Positions 1 to 12,700 of a stretch of 64,000 nucleotides of DNA are shown one piece after another. This DNA is from Fasciola hepatica. Lineage: Eukaryota > Platyhelminthes > Trematoda > Plagiorchiida > Fasciolidae. The notes beneath the pieces were generated by a model, which was not told the origin of the DNA, ran no database searches, and saw nothing but the letters and a program-made list of their open reading frames with translations. The stretch is from the NCBI GenBank assembly GCA_948099385.1, contig CANUEZ040000024.1, positions 26,509,001 to 26,573,000 on the forward strand. The letters run 5' to 3'. Made by a program: the position numbers and the translations under genes. Position 1 is the stretch's first letter, and the number at the start of each line of letters is the position of its first letter.

Positions 1-1735
1 TTGCCTGATAAAGAGTGCAGGTAATCACTAGTTAATTCACTGACCACTACAGGGCCACGGAGGGATATGTCAGTGCCGGATGTCTTTTGTGACCGGTAGG
101 GAGTGAACAGTTACAGTAAATGCGCCAATGATCAAGCAGTATTTGGGAGGTATGCCATGAAGAACGGGAGTAAATACGCGTGGAAAAGACGAGTGGACAG
201 AGGCGCAGCTCAGAGGAGGTAGGCAATGAAGTAACCGCCAAGGTTGTCGAGCATCTGCATAAGCAACTATTGTGTACAGAGGACACTATGGGGAGTAGGT
301 AGAGGTAGAAGCTACTCACTAATGCGTTCATAGATAGTGACAAATTGTGCCGGGCATGAAAAGGGCAGGATATAAGATCAGTATGAAAAGCAAGCTCGCG
401 ACAAAGCTGATGATAACCAGGGGGAAATGAAGCAAAAGTATGAGGCAGCGGTGAGAGCATAAAGATAGAACTTTCTGGTTTACAACGGGTGCTAGTGGAT
501 GGGACTGACCATTGCTCTGGATACTCAACCAAGAAACTTTCTTTAGAGAGAGGAGGTTCGATTTTCTATTCCAGTTGTGCTCGCACTTCGTTGCAGATGT
601 TCCTCACTCCCGATGTGAGCTGGCAAAAGCGGTGGATCCTACGGCGTCCAGCGCAGTTGGAATTTGAATAAAATGTATGAATACAGTGAGATTGAGCGGC
701 CCATGTTTTAATAGCCGGACTGTGGGAATCTATGGGAAAGCGGTCGTGTGACGAAGGAGAATCAAGTCATGTGTAAATCTTAGTTGTTCTGTCCAGCGAG
801 AGAGGTTCTACGTTATTCAGGGGGTAAGGCGGGCGATACTATTCCTTAGGGGGTAAGGGTCTGGAAGCAAAATAGAAAAGGCCGCAGTCTGGCAGTTCTA
901 CCAGCCGTGGGTTCCCGGAGGAACGGAGAACGACAACTTCACGCCAGGGAGTTAGCAAAAGAGGAAGTAAGCCATCTTGAATTAAAGGCTGGTTTTTTGG
1001 ATTACATGGCCTACGGAGGGCAAAATAGGACTGTACTAGCAACAACCTACAATTGGGATTGATAAGAGTTGTCAGTGGGACAGGGAGGCGAGAGTGGACG
1101 ACACCTGAGACAAGGTAGTATGTGTGGTTCGATGGATGTTGAACAAAAGGCAGCATAAATTATAGCTGTTTGTTCGTCAGAAAAACGTCTGAAACCTCGT
1201 GTAGTGAAATGGGGTATCAAAGAGTAAATAGATGGCCCTTGAATGAGGCTGAAGCCTTGGGGACAAAATACAGTATACGCCGCTACGTATTTTCTAGCTT
1301 TAGCTGTTTTCTCCTTCAAGATAGCGGCTGATAAAAAAGATCATACCAGCTATGGTAAAAACAGACTGCATGAATCTACGAACCAACGAGGTAAAGGTGG
1401 CCCGTGACTGGTGGCGGTCAGGGGCGTTGAAAATAAAAAGTGGATAAACAGACTCGTGGAAATCTTTGATAATAGTCATAAAGCAAGGGTTTCATTGGTC
1501 TTATCTGCTTACTACAATACAGAATGCTGTCTCCAAGTAAAACTATTCCCCAAGTGCAGACGTTTTTCGGTCGCACTTTCGGACAGTGTTTACCTCTCTG
1601 CCTATTTCTTTTCGTCCCCAACCTCCAGGTCTGTCAGTTCAACAACGGTTGTGCACAATTTTCCCTGCAAAACAAGAAGCGGAAAGGACTCCTTTGACTA
1701 TTTATACTGCTTGTTATGCGAGCCTGAGTGAGATC
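1..1735. other. No recognisable gene
   Basis: Only short open stretches occur here. The longest is a minus-strand stretch of 161 codons at 47-532, rich in Ser, Leu and His, with no motif I recognise. The minus strand is pyrimidine-rich, which by itself lengthens chance reading frames. I see no transposon domain, splice pattern or RNA gene. Confidence 0.5.
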
Positions 1736-2667
1736 TACCCTTGATTACTTAGAGGAATTCAAGAAAAGCAGGTAAAATCCCGATCAGATCTCTTCTAGAG
1801 GAGATTAAACTATGGGAGATTCCAGACCCCTTGGAAGAGGGTGGCAGTCAACTCTTCTTCCAAAAAGAGTGATGGTCATCAGTGAGGGAGCTACAGACTC
1901 ATCAGCCGAAAGCCTCAATGGGCTCCGCAATGTAGGCCAGCAATGTTACAAAACTGCGGCCGACGACTGAACCCGCCGGGCAGCTGTCTGCTGACCGTAG
2001 CCCACCAACTAACGACGGCAAACACGTAAGCAAATCATTTTGTACCTCTTCTGCCCATCCCTTCCAGATAAGCACTGCCACTTCTTGGTACAGAGCAGCA
2101 TAAAGTCTTGAGATCTCAGGTAAAATGGTAGCTGTCTCCCTCTTTAACCATCAGCTAGCGCTAGGGACTGCGTTCCATGTTCATAACATGACGAGAAAGA
2201 ACTTTCCCACAATTCCTGAACCTGATTTTGCATCTTATATGGGGCCTAGAATACGGCTGTCGTGTCGTGCATTCCGGCTGGATCGGGGCCCGAGACTTTA
2301 GAAAGTGTACAAAGAAAAGCCACAAAACTTGTTCGCGGAATTTCACTCACCCCTTTCCCGAAAGGCTGACTGACCGAAAATCGTACTCTTTTAAAATCTC
2401 AGGATTAAGGGCCTTTTCTGACCTTTCAGTGGTTTATTCACGGGGATCGCAGCTCACGTTTCCATGCATTCAAGCCTGGACACCTGGTGATGGAACTCCG
2501 GGGGAGTACGGCAACCTCGACTTCGCACATAAGTGGGTAGGAACGTTTTTGCCCATATAACCGTCTCGCTGTGGGACAACTTGTCACAGAAGGCCATCGA
2601 TCATGCGAGCACAGAAATCTTCAAAACGTTGTCGAACAAGTTCCCAGAGCTGACGTTTTCTTCCTAA
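1736..2667 (+). pseudogene. CR1-like RT, C-terminal remnant
   Basis: This is the decayed 3' half of a non-LTR retrotransposon RT of CR1/Jockey type. At about 1792-1830 an LLEEIKLW-EIPDP string sits where the catalytic FADD-xKLW box of this family belongs, with the two Asp replaced. At 2240-2345 the readable string LEYGCRVVHSGWI, then ERLTD, matches the family's post-RT pattern (RPHLEYG..., ...ERL). At 2562-2667, in another frame, SLWDNLSQKAIDHAS continues to FPELTFSS and a stop, which is the usual C-terminal end of such ORFs (a WN-LP pattern). At least two frameshifts and several stops separate these blocks. Assignment rests on recalled family motifs; the 1792 block is the weakest part. Confidence 0.6.
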
Positions 2668-3245
2668 GTGCTCATATCATTTCAACCCACTCCCGCTATT
2701 CCTCGAGCTTAATTCACCCGCCTCGGGGTCCATGCATAGAGAAAACAACAACAAAGACTGATGTTTCATACTTGCCCCGAAAAATTCAGGGATGCCACTT
2801 TTTCAAAGTGCTGTTCTATGGCGTGCTTTCTTGCAAGCTTTTAGGGTGATACCTGTGTCGCCCTACTGGTGATTCTATGACGTCTATTTTGCTACCACCC
2901 GCAGCATTTGACCCTGGTCATCACCCCTTACGTTTCCGCCCTCCCAATCTTGCCGAAGCGACTACGACCGAAAGGAATGTATCCCAGGAACCGTGAACAA
3001 TTTGACATCAGCTTTGAACTCGTATCAGTCAACGGTTGCAGACAGATAATGCAGCCAAATGAGTTTGTGGAACGCTGACTAGGAGCCACAGAGCGGAAAA
3101 AACGAACGCACCGAAACACGGAAGTGAAATCTGACCTCGGTGTAAATACGCCAGACTACTGCCCACCCGGAATACAACGCTGCGATTTCCATGAAAATCC
3201 TCTGGGGAACTTTGCCCGCTTAACACAATCTCAGCGTCTAGAAAG
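2668..3245. other. No recognisable gene
   Basis: Spacer between two CR1-like tails, possibly 3' untranslated sequence of the first. I see no domain, repeat or RNA structure in it. Confidence 0.4.
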
Positions 3246-3760
3246 CTCTGGATTGTATTGGAAAATTACGAAGCGGTCCTTCGGTTAACCTGGAATGCCT
3301 TATCCAGCAGTGGCGGCACTTCTCGGTAAAGGACGTCAAGCCCCTCAAACAGGCTCAACGAGGCTTCACTGGGTGGATAACTAGCCAAAGAGGCTTACTT
3401 GCGAGCACAAATTCGATAGTTTGAATGTGTTTCCACACGAGAGAAGAAGGCAAAATACGGCCTAAGAGAAGCCTTTAAGTTCATCGGGGATGGCGTTGAT
3501 CGCTTTGGGAGTGACACACCCAAGCTTAACCTCAGCTGGCGTACCATTGCCAGGGGGCACCGACTAAATTTGACTAAGGAGGGAGTTCCGACTCGCTTGA
3601 GAGAAAAGTCCTTCACGGTTACTGTTTTGAATTATTAAAACCGGCTCTCGACGGAAGAGGAGGCCACTGAAGCAGTTGTAGGTTTCAAACATCAGATGGA
3701 CCGCCGCTGAAACAATACTTGCCGAAACAGGCAGACAAATGGCTTCCATCCCTGGCATTA
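3246..3760 (+). pseudogene. CR1-like RT tail, second copy
   Basis: A second short non-LTR ORF end in the same orientation. At 3310-3400 the string VKDVKPLKQAQRGFTGWI fits the post-RT pattern of CR1-like proteins (VKDV-LE-VQR-FT). At 3594-3710, in frame, SFTVTVLNY, an internal stop, then NRLSTEEEATEAVVGFK leads to a terminal TGA at 3708-3710. This is the typical end of these proteins, with its NxW-x-L pattern damaged. A pyrimidine-rich stretch follows (3760-3910). Upstream RT blocks are missing or unreadable, so this is a 5'-truncated or heavily eroded copy. It probably belongs to a different insertion from the tail that ends at 2667, since two complete C-termini are present. Confidence 0.55.
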
Positions 3761-6680
3761 TTTTTTATTTCTCGTCTTCATTACCATCGGTCTCTTTTTA
3801 AATCCCCGTCAACCACCATTACCGGCCTTTTCTTTCTTTGTTCTCACCTTTCCGCCTCCCAGCTGCTGTTTTTCTAGCAACACCACCTCACGCTTTCCAC
3901 TATCTATAGCTCTCCAACCCTCCTGGAGGCAGATGGGGGACTACCAGAACTCGTCAGAGGAAAGGGACGTTATGAGGCTACCCAGATTGAAGTATAGCGG
4001 CTCAAGACCCCCTACCCTGTTAAACCTTAACAAATCACTAAAGAATACCTTCTTCCATTTGCCGCAGCACCGAGTGACCTGAACAGCCCACTGTGCAACA
4101 ACCTAGATAAACTTGGGGTGCCGCCGTCACCGCCATGTGAGCCGATTTCATCCCATTTGAGTAATAATATATTTGGCCTACTTCGAAAAGGCCTAAATAG
4201 TAAAAACGGTAATATGGTCCGATATTTCGTGACGAGGTAAGCAAATGTATGACTAAACGTCAGACAAAAAGACTGCGGGGGAGAAATTTTTGTACACCAA
4301 GAAATGATTGAGAGTTTAAATGCAGACATTGAAGGGTTCAAATGAATGCCCGGCGTATTTAAAGGCCAAGTGCAGACGGTGGAATCTAACTGAACGAAGT
4401 GGAGATAGCCGAAAACTAGAAGCTATACATAAACAATGCTTAGAAAGGATTGAAACAATTGGAGTAAAAAAAGACGATGAAGGATTAATTGATTTATATA
4501 AAAAGGGAATAGACTTCAACGAACATGATGTGAGGCCTTCCGATACCACAGTAGAAGGTTGGTTCTAAGGTACAGAACTGGATGTGAGGCATAAGAAAAG
4601 TGGAACAATTTGAAGAAGGTCGATTATCTGCAAGAATGTATGTAAACTTTGGTGCATGGTAGCTGAAGGGCACAGACCTTTTCGGAATCCACATATATCT
4701 TAAGGCAGCGCGGTAATGGCGAGGAAAGTGGTCAGCTGGCTAGTGAAAAAGCAGAGGGAATGCGCGCTGTATACGGACAGTGGGACGTTGAATTCTAAGG
4801 GAAGGAAAGAGCGGGAAGGAGATCAGACTGGGGCCGTGGAACAGGATGATAGCATTGGTGCACAGTTTAAGAAAAACGCGAACTTGGCTTTGGTCAGAAG
4901 AGTCTAGCGGGATCTGATTAAATTGTTCAGAATCACTTGGAAAAATCATTATGTATCGTTTTTGTGGCACTTGAAGCATGGCGTAATAACAGAAAGAAAA
5001 ACAAAAATTAAACACTTGCGGAAATACAGAAATGACAGCCATAAAGAATAGTTGACGGAGGAGGGAAGATGGGAACAGAGATCAAAGAAAACAAACGAGA
5101 CTGGATTGATTAATTTACTCAAGGCAGGTGCATCCTTCGATGACTGTTTAAAATGAAAGAAAAGGTTGGATGATGGATGGAAGGTAAGGATGCAAAAAGA
5201 TGACGATGAAAAAGGACGGAAAACACAGAGGGAATAAAGTTTCAGAGTGGACAGTGTAGTGGGGGTCGTCAGGGGAAATAAGTTAACCGCCGGTTGAATC
5301 TCACTAGAATGCAAAAGTGTGGTGATAGCAACGGCGAATGACGTAAGAAAGAATTGAGCACAGAATTCGGATGTTGGTAGAGAATACGGGGTGTAATTCC
5401 ACATAAAGATAGTAATGCTTCGATTTCTTCGTGACAGGTGGAACAAAGTGGACCAGCATAAAGCGGAATGAAGAAAAATAGAACGAAGAGAGAACCGAAA
5501 TGACGACGGCTGAGGTGAGTTTTACACAAAGTAAAGAGAGTACTTGAAGTTATCGAGGAGAACAGGCATGAGAGGACCATTTAAACTGTTCAAATGCAAG
5601 TGCATTTAGTGACGACGGCTCAAATAAGGAGGCTTCTGGAAAAGGGGCTACGCTATGGGGCAGCAGCAAGTTCATGGCTTTGGAAATGAATGTGAAATTC
5701 AGAGCAAAATAGGATAAAAATAGTCGACGAAGACTGTTTATTAAGCGGAAAGAGGGAACTGGGAGGTGAAGCAGACTGGGATGCCAAAGTGGGGCAATAG
5801 CAAAAGAGAGACGCAAGAAATAGACAAAAGCTTGGAAGATCAGAGAAGTCTGTTGGGAGTGAAAAGTATGGCAGCTAAAGAGCTTAGCAGGGCCCGTCCA
5901 AAATCTCTTGAAATCCAATCATAAGAATTCGACACAGAATCGGTAGTCGCCAAGCATATTCGGGACCGAGCTGCCGATTGCATCAAGCTCGGTGGATAGT
6001 GATAGATGAGCTACTGCTCAGAGTATCTTCTCTTTTATTCAACATTCGTCTTCGGTTCTTAACCACCTTTATTTATCCCCTCAGTTCATCCATAATACTC
6101 ACACCGGTAGCCCCCTCCGTACTCAAAAAGGTTCACAGTTGTAGTGTACTACTCTGTCTATGTGGTACACTAAATTATTGTCAACAATATCTTAGACGAC
6201 ACTAGCTAACTAAGATGGGCGGAGGAGCATGCGGTGATAAAAAGGCCAAAAGGGTATGTGCATTGAGAATTAAAATGAAACAAAGAGTGTGACACAAACT
6301 CACAGTTGTTCAGTGTCCTTGTGATCGGGAAGTGAGCGCCGAAGAGCCAATATCCGCCAATGTCTTCAGTTCAGTTCGGTCTGACAGCCATCCGCTGAAC
6401 AGAACAGGATGGTATTGAGCGAAATGCCAAGAGATGCCGTTGAAGCTTCTAAAATGTTTTGCTTCTCGCAGGTAGCTTCGACCGATATAATTCCAAGACA
6501 CTCCAAACCAGAAGATGAGAACGTTCCAGAATGAAACATTTATTTACAGCCTTTTTTGTATTGCGCGGTGATGACGACCAAAAGGTGTGTGTTTTAAATT
6601 AAAACGTCGGTACAACAAAGGAGTGTCTCACCAAGGGGCGTTGCAAATCATGGAAAATGTCGGAAATGTACAGGTACCTA
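3761..6680. other. Unassigned, strand-asymmetric stretch
   Basis: From about 4280 to 5920 the plus strand is conspicuously purine-rich, so the minus strand gives long Phe/Ser/Leu-rich open stretches (165 codons at 4949-5446, 122 at 5550-5918) with no domain I can name. A plus-strand lysine/glutamate-rich stretch at 4320-4568 (82 codons) is also unrecognised. Two loosely similar segments lie at about 6227-6300 and 6573-6640, sharing GCGGTGAT, CCAAAAGG and AATTAAAA in the same order. I would not call any of these genes. Confidence 0.4.
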
Positions 6681-7074
6681 CGCAGTCAAATGGTGTCAGA
6701 CATAATCCGCGGCTTTGCAAATCAAGTCTTCTCTAGCCTCGTCAGCCACTGAATCCCGGCCGTATGGGCGTGCGCACTCTCTTGCAGGCCAGTCAGCAGG
6801 CGAGCCTACTGCTCACAAAAAATTATCTGAAAATTCATGTCTGCTGCATAAATTAGGCGCTTATTCAGAATGCGAGAGATGTCATTCAGCTGATTACTCC
6901 TGGCGCCTCACGGAGGCATTTTCGGCGCACTTCAGGATTTGAGACGGCTAGAACTAAGTCTATGTCGTCCAGGTCTAGTTCTGGTCGACAGGACTAGGAC
7001 TATCCTTCAGGACTGGATCCCGTTTATTAGTCGTTTATTTTCTGTGGGACTTGATGGGTCACTTTGCTTTTGAA

Positions 7075-7500
7075 AGAGTGGCTTTGGTAAACGCGGTTTG
7101 TTTGTGATCTCGGCCTACCCCCCAACAGACTGCGGTTCTGACATGCAGATGATGATGAGCCCTTTGAAGAACACAACATCTTCGTTCGCAGGACCAAAGT
7201 TTCTGAAATAGCTGTGCTAAGTGATGAGTTTATTGCACATGTTGGCAAACTTGGTGTGGGAGAAGCTTGCTTAGGAGGTGGTTGAGCCTTACCTGATCGG
7301 CGCACAGATAACGGGGCTGAGTTTCTCCCGTTTTGCGTTGACTATCGGTTGTTACAATCTAGTACGAAGCTCCGGCACGGATGGCGCCGCGCGGCGACAT
7401 GGTGCCCTCACTCTACAGAAACTCTAAGCCGGATGGATGACATCGCAATAGGCTGCCAGTGGTGAGGTTCTGTTTAAAACTGTAGGTCTTACTGGCCCAA
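7075..7500 (+). pseudogene. RTE-like endonuclease remnant
   Basis: This is the APE-type endonuclease part, which in life nicks the genomic target to prime reverse transcription. Readable strings include VISAYPPTDCGSD (the family's SAYAP-x-CG motif), DEFIAHVGKLGVGEA at about 7220-7265 (aligned with the GDFNA-HVG motif; the GDFN part is damaged), RRTDNGAEFLPFCVDYRLL at 7295-7355 and MDDIAIGCQW at 7433-7462 (aligned with the catalytic DHI-IGYRW motif; His is replaced by Asp). Several frames and at least three stops are involved. Confidence 0.6.
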
Positions 7501-7679
7501 GCGCGTAGTGTCGGTCCTTGCATTAGTTTTACTGCCATTATTTCTGTAGCTCCATGGTCACAGACATGAACAGCAAACCAGGTCATCCGTGCAACGTCTG
7601 TGTGATCCGGAGGCTCGCACCCACTATAAACAGAAGTTAGCTCGCAAGCTCTGATCTACGACGGAAGGTAATGTAGAAG

Positions 7680-8068
7680 AGCACGGGGCCCAAATCCAGC
7701 AGGCATTGCGCGTTGCAGCAAGTTTTGCCTGCGGGTCTGGATCCGATGTCCATCAAGGACACGATTTCGCAAGAGGCCCTCAGTCTAAAGCAGAAAATTG
7801 TCAGCTGTGGATTAACAGGGAGATGAACAAGATAGGAGGGAAGCTACGAAACCGAGTTACAAAGAGCCCTGAGGATCATCGCGAAATGTGGTGGATCATT
7901 GGAGCTGAAGAAATGGAGATAGCACCTGCTTCAGGTATCAGTCAAAGACTTTTCAAACTTATTCGCGATACCGCTGGACGGCAAACCCCAGTCATTGAAA
8001 TGATGTACGACCGAAATGCGGGGACTATTCGTAACAAAGCGCAAACGCTGGACCGTCGGGCTGAATAG
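7680..8068 (+). pseudogene. RTE-like linker between endonuclease and RT
   Basis: An open stretch ends at 8068. It carries the family's conserved linker: KLRNRVTKSPEDHREMWW, then EEMEIAPASGISQRLFKLI and the DRRAE ending. In intact relatives this region joins the endonuclease to the polymerase. It is the best preserved piece of this element and the main reason for the RTE call. It starts just downstream of a region that reads QQALRVAASFACG, another recognisable family string. Confidence 0.65.
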
Positions 8069-8079
8069 TTTAAGGGTCA

Positions 8080-9060
8080 GCTTAGCCGGCCGCTCAATTA
8101 TATAGTTACTTGGACGTCAATAACCTCGATTCCTTGGGTGGTATCACTTGAGCCCCCATCGGAAGTGGAAGCGCAGTCACGCATTTGATTATCAAAGTGC
8201 TTAAAAGCAGCCGATCCTGAAAAACTCTTCCCAAATTTTTTTTAAATGGGTGGGAGTGTTTTCATAGTACCACTCACCACGTTCGTCGGTGACATTTAGA
8301 ACGAGGAAAGTATTCCGTCATATTGGGGTGGGCCACTGATCGTACCCACATTGAGAAAAGGAATACTCAATGACTCTAATAATCATCGTCGGATTGGTTC
8401 AACGCCCAAAGTCACCAATCCGTTAGTCTTGGTTTTTCTGCGCCGTCGAACACTGGCTCGCGATAAGAAAGCTCGCGAAAGGCAGGCCAGATCCTGCCCA
8501 GGTTTATGATACATCGGCCAGAATTTACTCTTCGCCAATTAAATGAGACGCGTCGCACACATCTTGGACCTGAACTAATATCTTCCCTTTAACTGAGAGG
8601 CGCCTTTGATTCATTTGACTTGGCAGTCCTATTCAGGGCTCCACCGTCAACGCATGCACAAGAAATTCGTGAATCCACTGAGGTCTTTGTTCTCTCACAC
8701 CTCCAGCCGTGCAAGGGTTTGTGGTGAACTACCTAGTCTTCTTTGAAAAGATTAGTGGTGTTTGACAAGCTTATCCCGTTTCTTCGTTCCCGTTTGGCTT
8801 CACCGTGGGCGAGATAATGGAGGATGTCTCGTGAAACCATCAGGATGTGGGCCTCAAACATAGAAATAATGAGCAGCAGTGTGACGCAGATTACGCGGAC
8901 GACCTTGTCTGCTTTTTCGGTTGCGCAAGACATGCACATTCCACACCGGGGAGACTTTCAACCTCTGCCGCTCCTTTGGGCAAGAGCTTTGCACCCTCAA
9001 AGTTTAATGTAAATTTAAGTTACGGGACCTCAACGGCTCCGAGCTCGATTAGGTGAAACT
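8080..9060 (+). pseudogene. RTE-like reverse transcriptase remnant
   Basis: Blocks of the polymerase can be read in three frames. A NNHRRIGSTPKVT-like string at about 8380-8415 corresponds to the NNHRGIS-IP motif. At about 8420-8500 comes a LRRRTLARDKKARE string, and at 8680-8720 LFSHTSSRARV. The catalytic box DYADDLVCFF is at about 8889-8918, with both catalytic Asp codons intact. The region between motif A and the YADD box is badly degraded, and the motif A 'F-D' core cannot be read with confidence. Stops and frameshifts exclude a functional enzyme. Confidence 0.6.
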
Positions 9061-9155
9061 AACAATTGTTGACCGCTTAAGTTACCTCGATAGCCGCCTG
9101 ATGACCGCCAGGAGCACGTTAGTAGAGGTGGGCACGTATATCCGGGGCCTCAGTT

Positions 9156-9760
9156 GTGTACTTTGAGCCGAAACAATTGGATCACCCACCTGAATTTTTT
9201 CTGAAGTCGAAGGGTCTTTCGTACTTGCCGCCGCGCGTTCAGGTTTGTTTTATGGTTACGGAACTTGGGATGGTATTACGGAAGATGTTGGTTCTCTTGT
9301 GGTTTCTGACCATCGATGTTTGTGCAGTATCACCACGACAGGATGGAATGACTGGGTGAGCAATGGTGATGTTAGAGAACGAGTGTTGGGTACCAGTTCC
9401 AGGAGTCTTCTGTCACAGCTTATCTAGCTTAGTGGACTTCGTAGGTTTAGGCACGTGTTGCTTAGGGCACCCACAAGTTGCCAGTACCGTGCCCTGTTTT
9501 CCGTTCCCCTCGTGAGTGGGCGAGGCTACTTGAAAGTCAACAGATGGCTTGGCAATGGCCGATGGGAAAATATGCAGCAAAATAAGGAAAATTAGGTGCC
9601 CAACATCCTGGTGGTTAGGTTCCAGGAGGTCACCCAACTAGCTGGCGGGAGACATCGAGGGATGTGGCAACGAACCTTGAGCAGTGGAGATCTTGTAGTC
9701 GTTTTCTTTCAAATCAAAATAACTTGTCAGTACCTGTTTGTGCAATCAGACTGCGTATTC
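9156..9760 (+). pseudogene. RTE-like C-terminal region remnant
   Basis: Downstream of the RT, the stretch at 9245-9427 reads GYGTWDGITEDVGSLVVSDH then RCLCSITTTGWNDWVSNGDV, matching the family's 'YGCETW ... DHRCLR-I-WxD-ISN-EV' region. At 9430-9480 another frame reads RRFRHVLRAPTSC, corresponding to the LGHVLRMP motif. Homology fades at about 9700. The next kilobase has no element signature, so the 3' end lies somewhere near 9760. Confidence 0.6.
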
Positions 9761-12700
9761 TCTAAGCCCGTTATTTTTACATTCTTTCCTTCGCCCGGAG
9801 GGTACATACAAGTCGGCATTTAGACAACGCAGCTAGGGACTTCTTGCCCAAGGCAGCTGCGCGGATGGACAGAACTGAAAGATGCGAATCGAAGCACTGC
9901 CCGATGAAAACATCCGGAGGTGCTTGTGGAGAAAAACAAGAAAAGCATGGTGATGGTGCAGATCAGTGACAAGTGTGGATGTCAAAGACGAGAAATTGGA
10001 GACGACGAGTTCTAACACGGGGTTCGAGCGAGAGTACTAGTGACACTGATGAGCAATGACCAGAGGCATGCGTAAGGAGGACAAGGAGGGATGCGACGAG
10101 GAGAAACAGAGCGGGGGGTTGAGAGTGCGGTCAGTAAGCTGTGTGGACAAAAGGCGGTAGCAGCAGGTTGAAGGCCTTGGGTCACCAGAGGAGACATGTA
10201 TATAAAATAAATATTTTTCAAGTGTGGGTGGGGGAAGCGAACACGGGATATAGCGACATAATTTACAAAGAACTATCAGAGTGAGAAGCAGCCGGAGTAA
10301 TGGCGAAGCGGTCGAGTTCGCATACAACGGCTGCACGATGAAAATTGGGAGCAATAAGAGTGACTAAAGGAAAGATGGTTGAGCATACCGTGACAGTGTG
10401 AAAACGGTGGAAGCACATCAGCTTCAATCGGCCTTAATGCTTGCTACAAAACGAAAGAAGTTGAAACATGCGATTTGCAACTGGTGTCTATGTTTGACAC
10501 TGTTAGTGCGCTGAAGGCACAGCCTGAAAGGCGTTTCACTGAATGAACACAGCAGGGGTGATCCACTAGCCTGATTGTGTCAGCACTCCGCTACAAACGG
10601 CCCGCGCTGCCGATATTCTTGAGCCAAAGCCAACGGATCTCTCCTCACCCCGCGCCGTTGGAATTGGTATCAGTGGCAACTGACGGCTGTGCAGGAGGCC
10701 GTGGTAACTACGGCAAATTTATATGATCCAGGATCAGCTAGATGTGTTGCAAGAGAGCTTAGAGAGCAGGACTCGTAGGGACTGCGATTAGCTGACGGCT
10801 ATATAGCATTGTTATCTGGATGAACTTGTTAGAGCTCTGACCAGTATGTTGCCCGAAATGGCTCACCGTCACTGAGAATGACTACAACGGAAATCCAGAT
10901 AGGAAAATGCAGCCCGCGTAAGCACAAACCAGGGATCAAAGGTCAAATGAGAGGGAAAAAGAAAAGCGGAATAAAGGCTATTCACTGTGGTGGGTGCCTG
11001 GAACGAGTTAGGGGGCAGCTGGAGGAGCAAATGGCCATCTGTTGAATTACAGTGGGTATATGAATTAAAGAACTGTGATGGGCTACCGCACCGAAAGTGA
11101 GATGAGTTCACGGCGGATCAAAGGTGGCAACGATCATTTTTTGAGGTACTGAGGAGATGGAATGGGTTGAACTGCCCAGCATGTTGCTCAAAGTAACCCT
11201 GAACTAAATAACCTTCCCAAACGACACTACCTGCTCTTTGGGTTTCTTCCTGAAGGTTCATAACCGCATACCAGTGTAGGTTTGCTCTGAAGGATCAAAC
11301 TCCATCAAACTTACACCAGGACATTTTGGTTTTCACCCAAAATTGAGGTTCGCTGGCGTACGAGTTGCTCTGAGTTGGGCCAAGCTACCGCCTTTAACAG
11401 ACAGATTGACTCTTGGGGCCTCTATGATTCGGTCAATTTCAATGTCGGTTCGGGTCCTGTAGGCCTTGCTGGTTGTGATGACATCATCGGCTGAAGGTTC
11501 GAAAATCTCTTGGATAAGAAACCCTAGGCCCCTAAGGGTAGATGTTTTACCGAGCTCCTGACAACCAGCAAGTTTACTCTCCATGTGGAACTCAAGGCCT
11601 CCAGCTTTCAGATTTCACGGCGTAGTCAGAAATTCAGTTACTCCAAGAAGCGCTTTAAGGAGACGCCCAAGTAAATAACCAGATAGTCACCTCTGCGATG
11701 GTTGGTTTTTTCATAGACAATTCGGAAAAGCAAGCTTCCATGCTTCGATTAGCCCCCCTTGCACACCCCCTCAGCGTTTGCTTCCTCCGCTTTGTTTGGA
11801 CGTTCGTCACGGTTGTGGAAAGCATCGTAAGTAGAATTATGGGCTTTGACTGCCTCTTGGTTTTAGGCCTAATGAGTTCCAGCTTGAGTCCGCTATTTAC
11901 AGAGCTTCCACACGCGTAAACCACGGTTTGTTCGTGGCTGACAGTCCGTTCCGAAACGTCATTGTCTCAGTTGGTTCCCCCTTTCCCTGGTGCCTGTAGG
12001 CGAGAACAGCCCCAGCTTTTTGGCCCAACTTCATACTGCTAGCTTCGTGGGCCTAATGCTTTTCTTCTGAAAATTCTCTGGATCGTCTGCACAGAATACT
12101 CTTTCCCCACTCACTGCGTAGCCCAGGCTTAGACTACAGGCTGCCAGTCGGGTTGGACCAGGACCCTGTTCGGTAGCAGCGGAACCCTTGTGTACCTTAG
12201 TATTACCGTCGTTTGCACCAGACACATTGCTACATTTGTCCTGTTGGCAGCTTGCAAGCATTGTGTCGAGGTTTGTTAGTTGACTACGAAGACCATACCT
12301 AAGATCCTGGTAATTCTTTTCTACGCCGCCCTCTCTAGGTTGTCCGGGTTTGAATAGCCTGTTCCTCCGGTTCCATCGGCTACATGGCTAAGGACTTTAG
12401 AAAGATTCACGGGTAATTCTCATGCCTCCAGGTCCAAACGAATTAAAGTAGATCGTGGGCACCCACGAGCCCTCAAGTCATCGGCTAAAATGCAACAAAG
12501 AGACGTCATATCGCGGGCTAATACGTTTGCTATATCGAGAACGGTGCCGGGCCCAAAGCCAATCACGCGTGAAATTTACCGGTTGTTGTTGCCATTGGTT
12601 AAATACTACCTTCCAGCCAGACGTAGAATTGGCAGTCAGAAAGGTAAGCTTTTGGCTGTACCACTAGTACTATGGTCCAGCCTATCCTGCCTAACTCACT

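Larger units (their letters stand above)
6690..9760 (+). mobile_element. RTE-like non-LTR retrotransposon, decayed
   Basis: A nearly end-to-end but heavily mutated non-LTR element of RTE type, the class abundant in flatworms. Order on the plus strand: a probable 5' untranslated or leader region (6690-7070), an endonuclease remnant (7075-7500), an endonuclease-to-RT linker (7680-8065), an RT (8080-9060) and a C-terminal region (9156-9760). Reading frames shift repeatedly and stops are frequent, so it is old. Family assignment rests on linker and C-terminal motifs recalled from flatworm RTE proteins; a related clade is possible. I could not define its exact ends or a target-site duplication. 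Confidence 0.65.

Noticed and set aside
47..532. 161-codon minus-strand open stretch as a gene
   Set aside because: No motif, composition driven by a pyrimidine-rich strand, and no supporting splice or neighbour context.
4320..4568. Lys/Glu-rich 82-codon stretch as a small protein
   Set aside because: It sits in a purine-rich region that creates such codons by composition, and no family was recognised.
4949..5446. 165-codon Phe/Leu/Ser-rich stretch as a membrane protein
   Set aside because: Hydrophobicity follows from the pyrimidine-rich minus strand, and there is no plausible topology or family.
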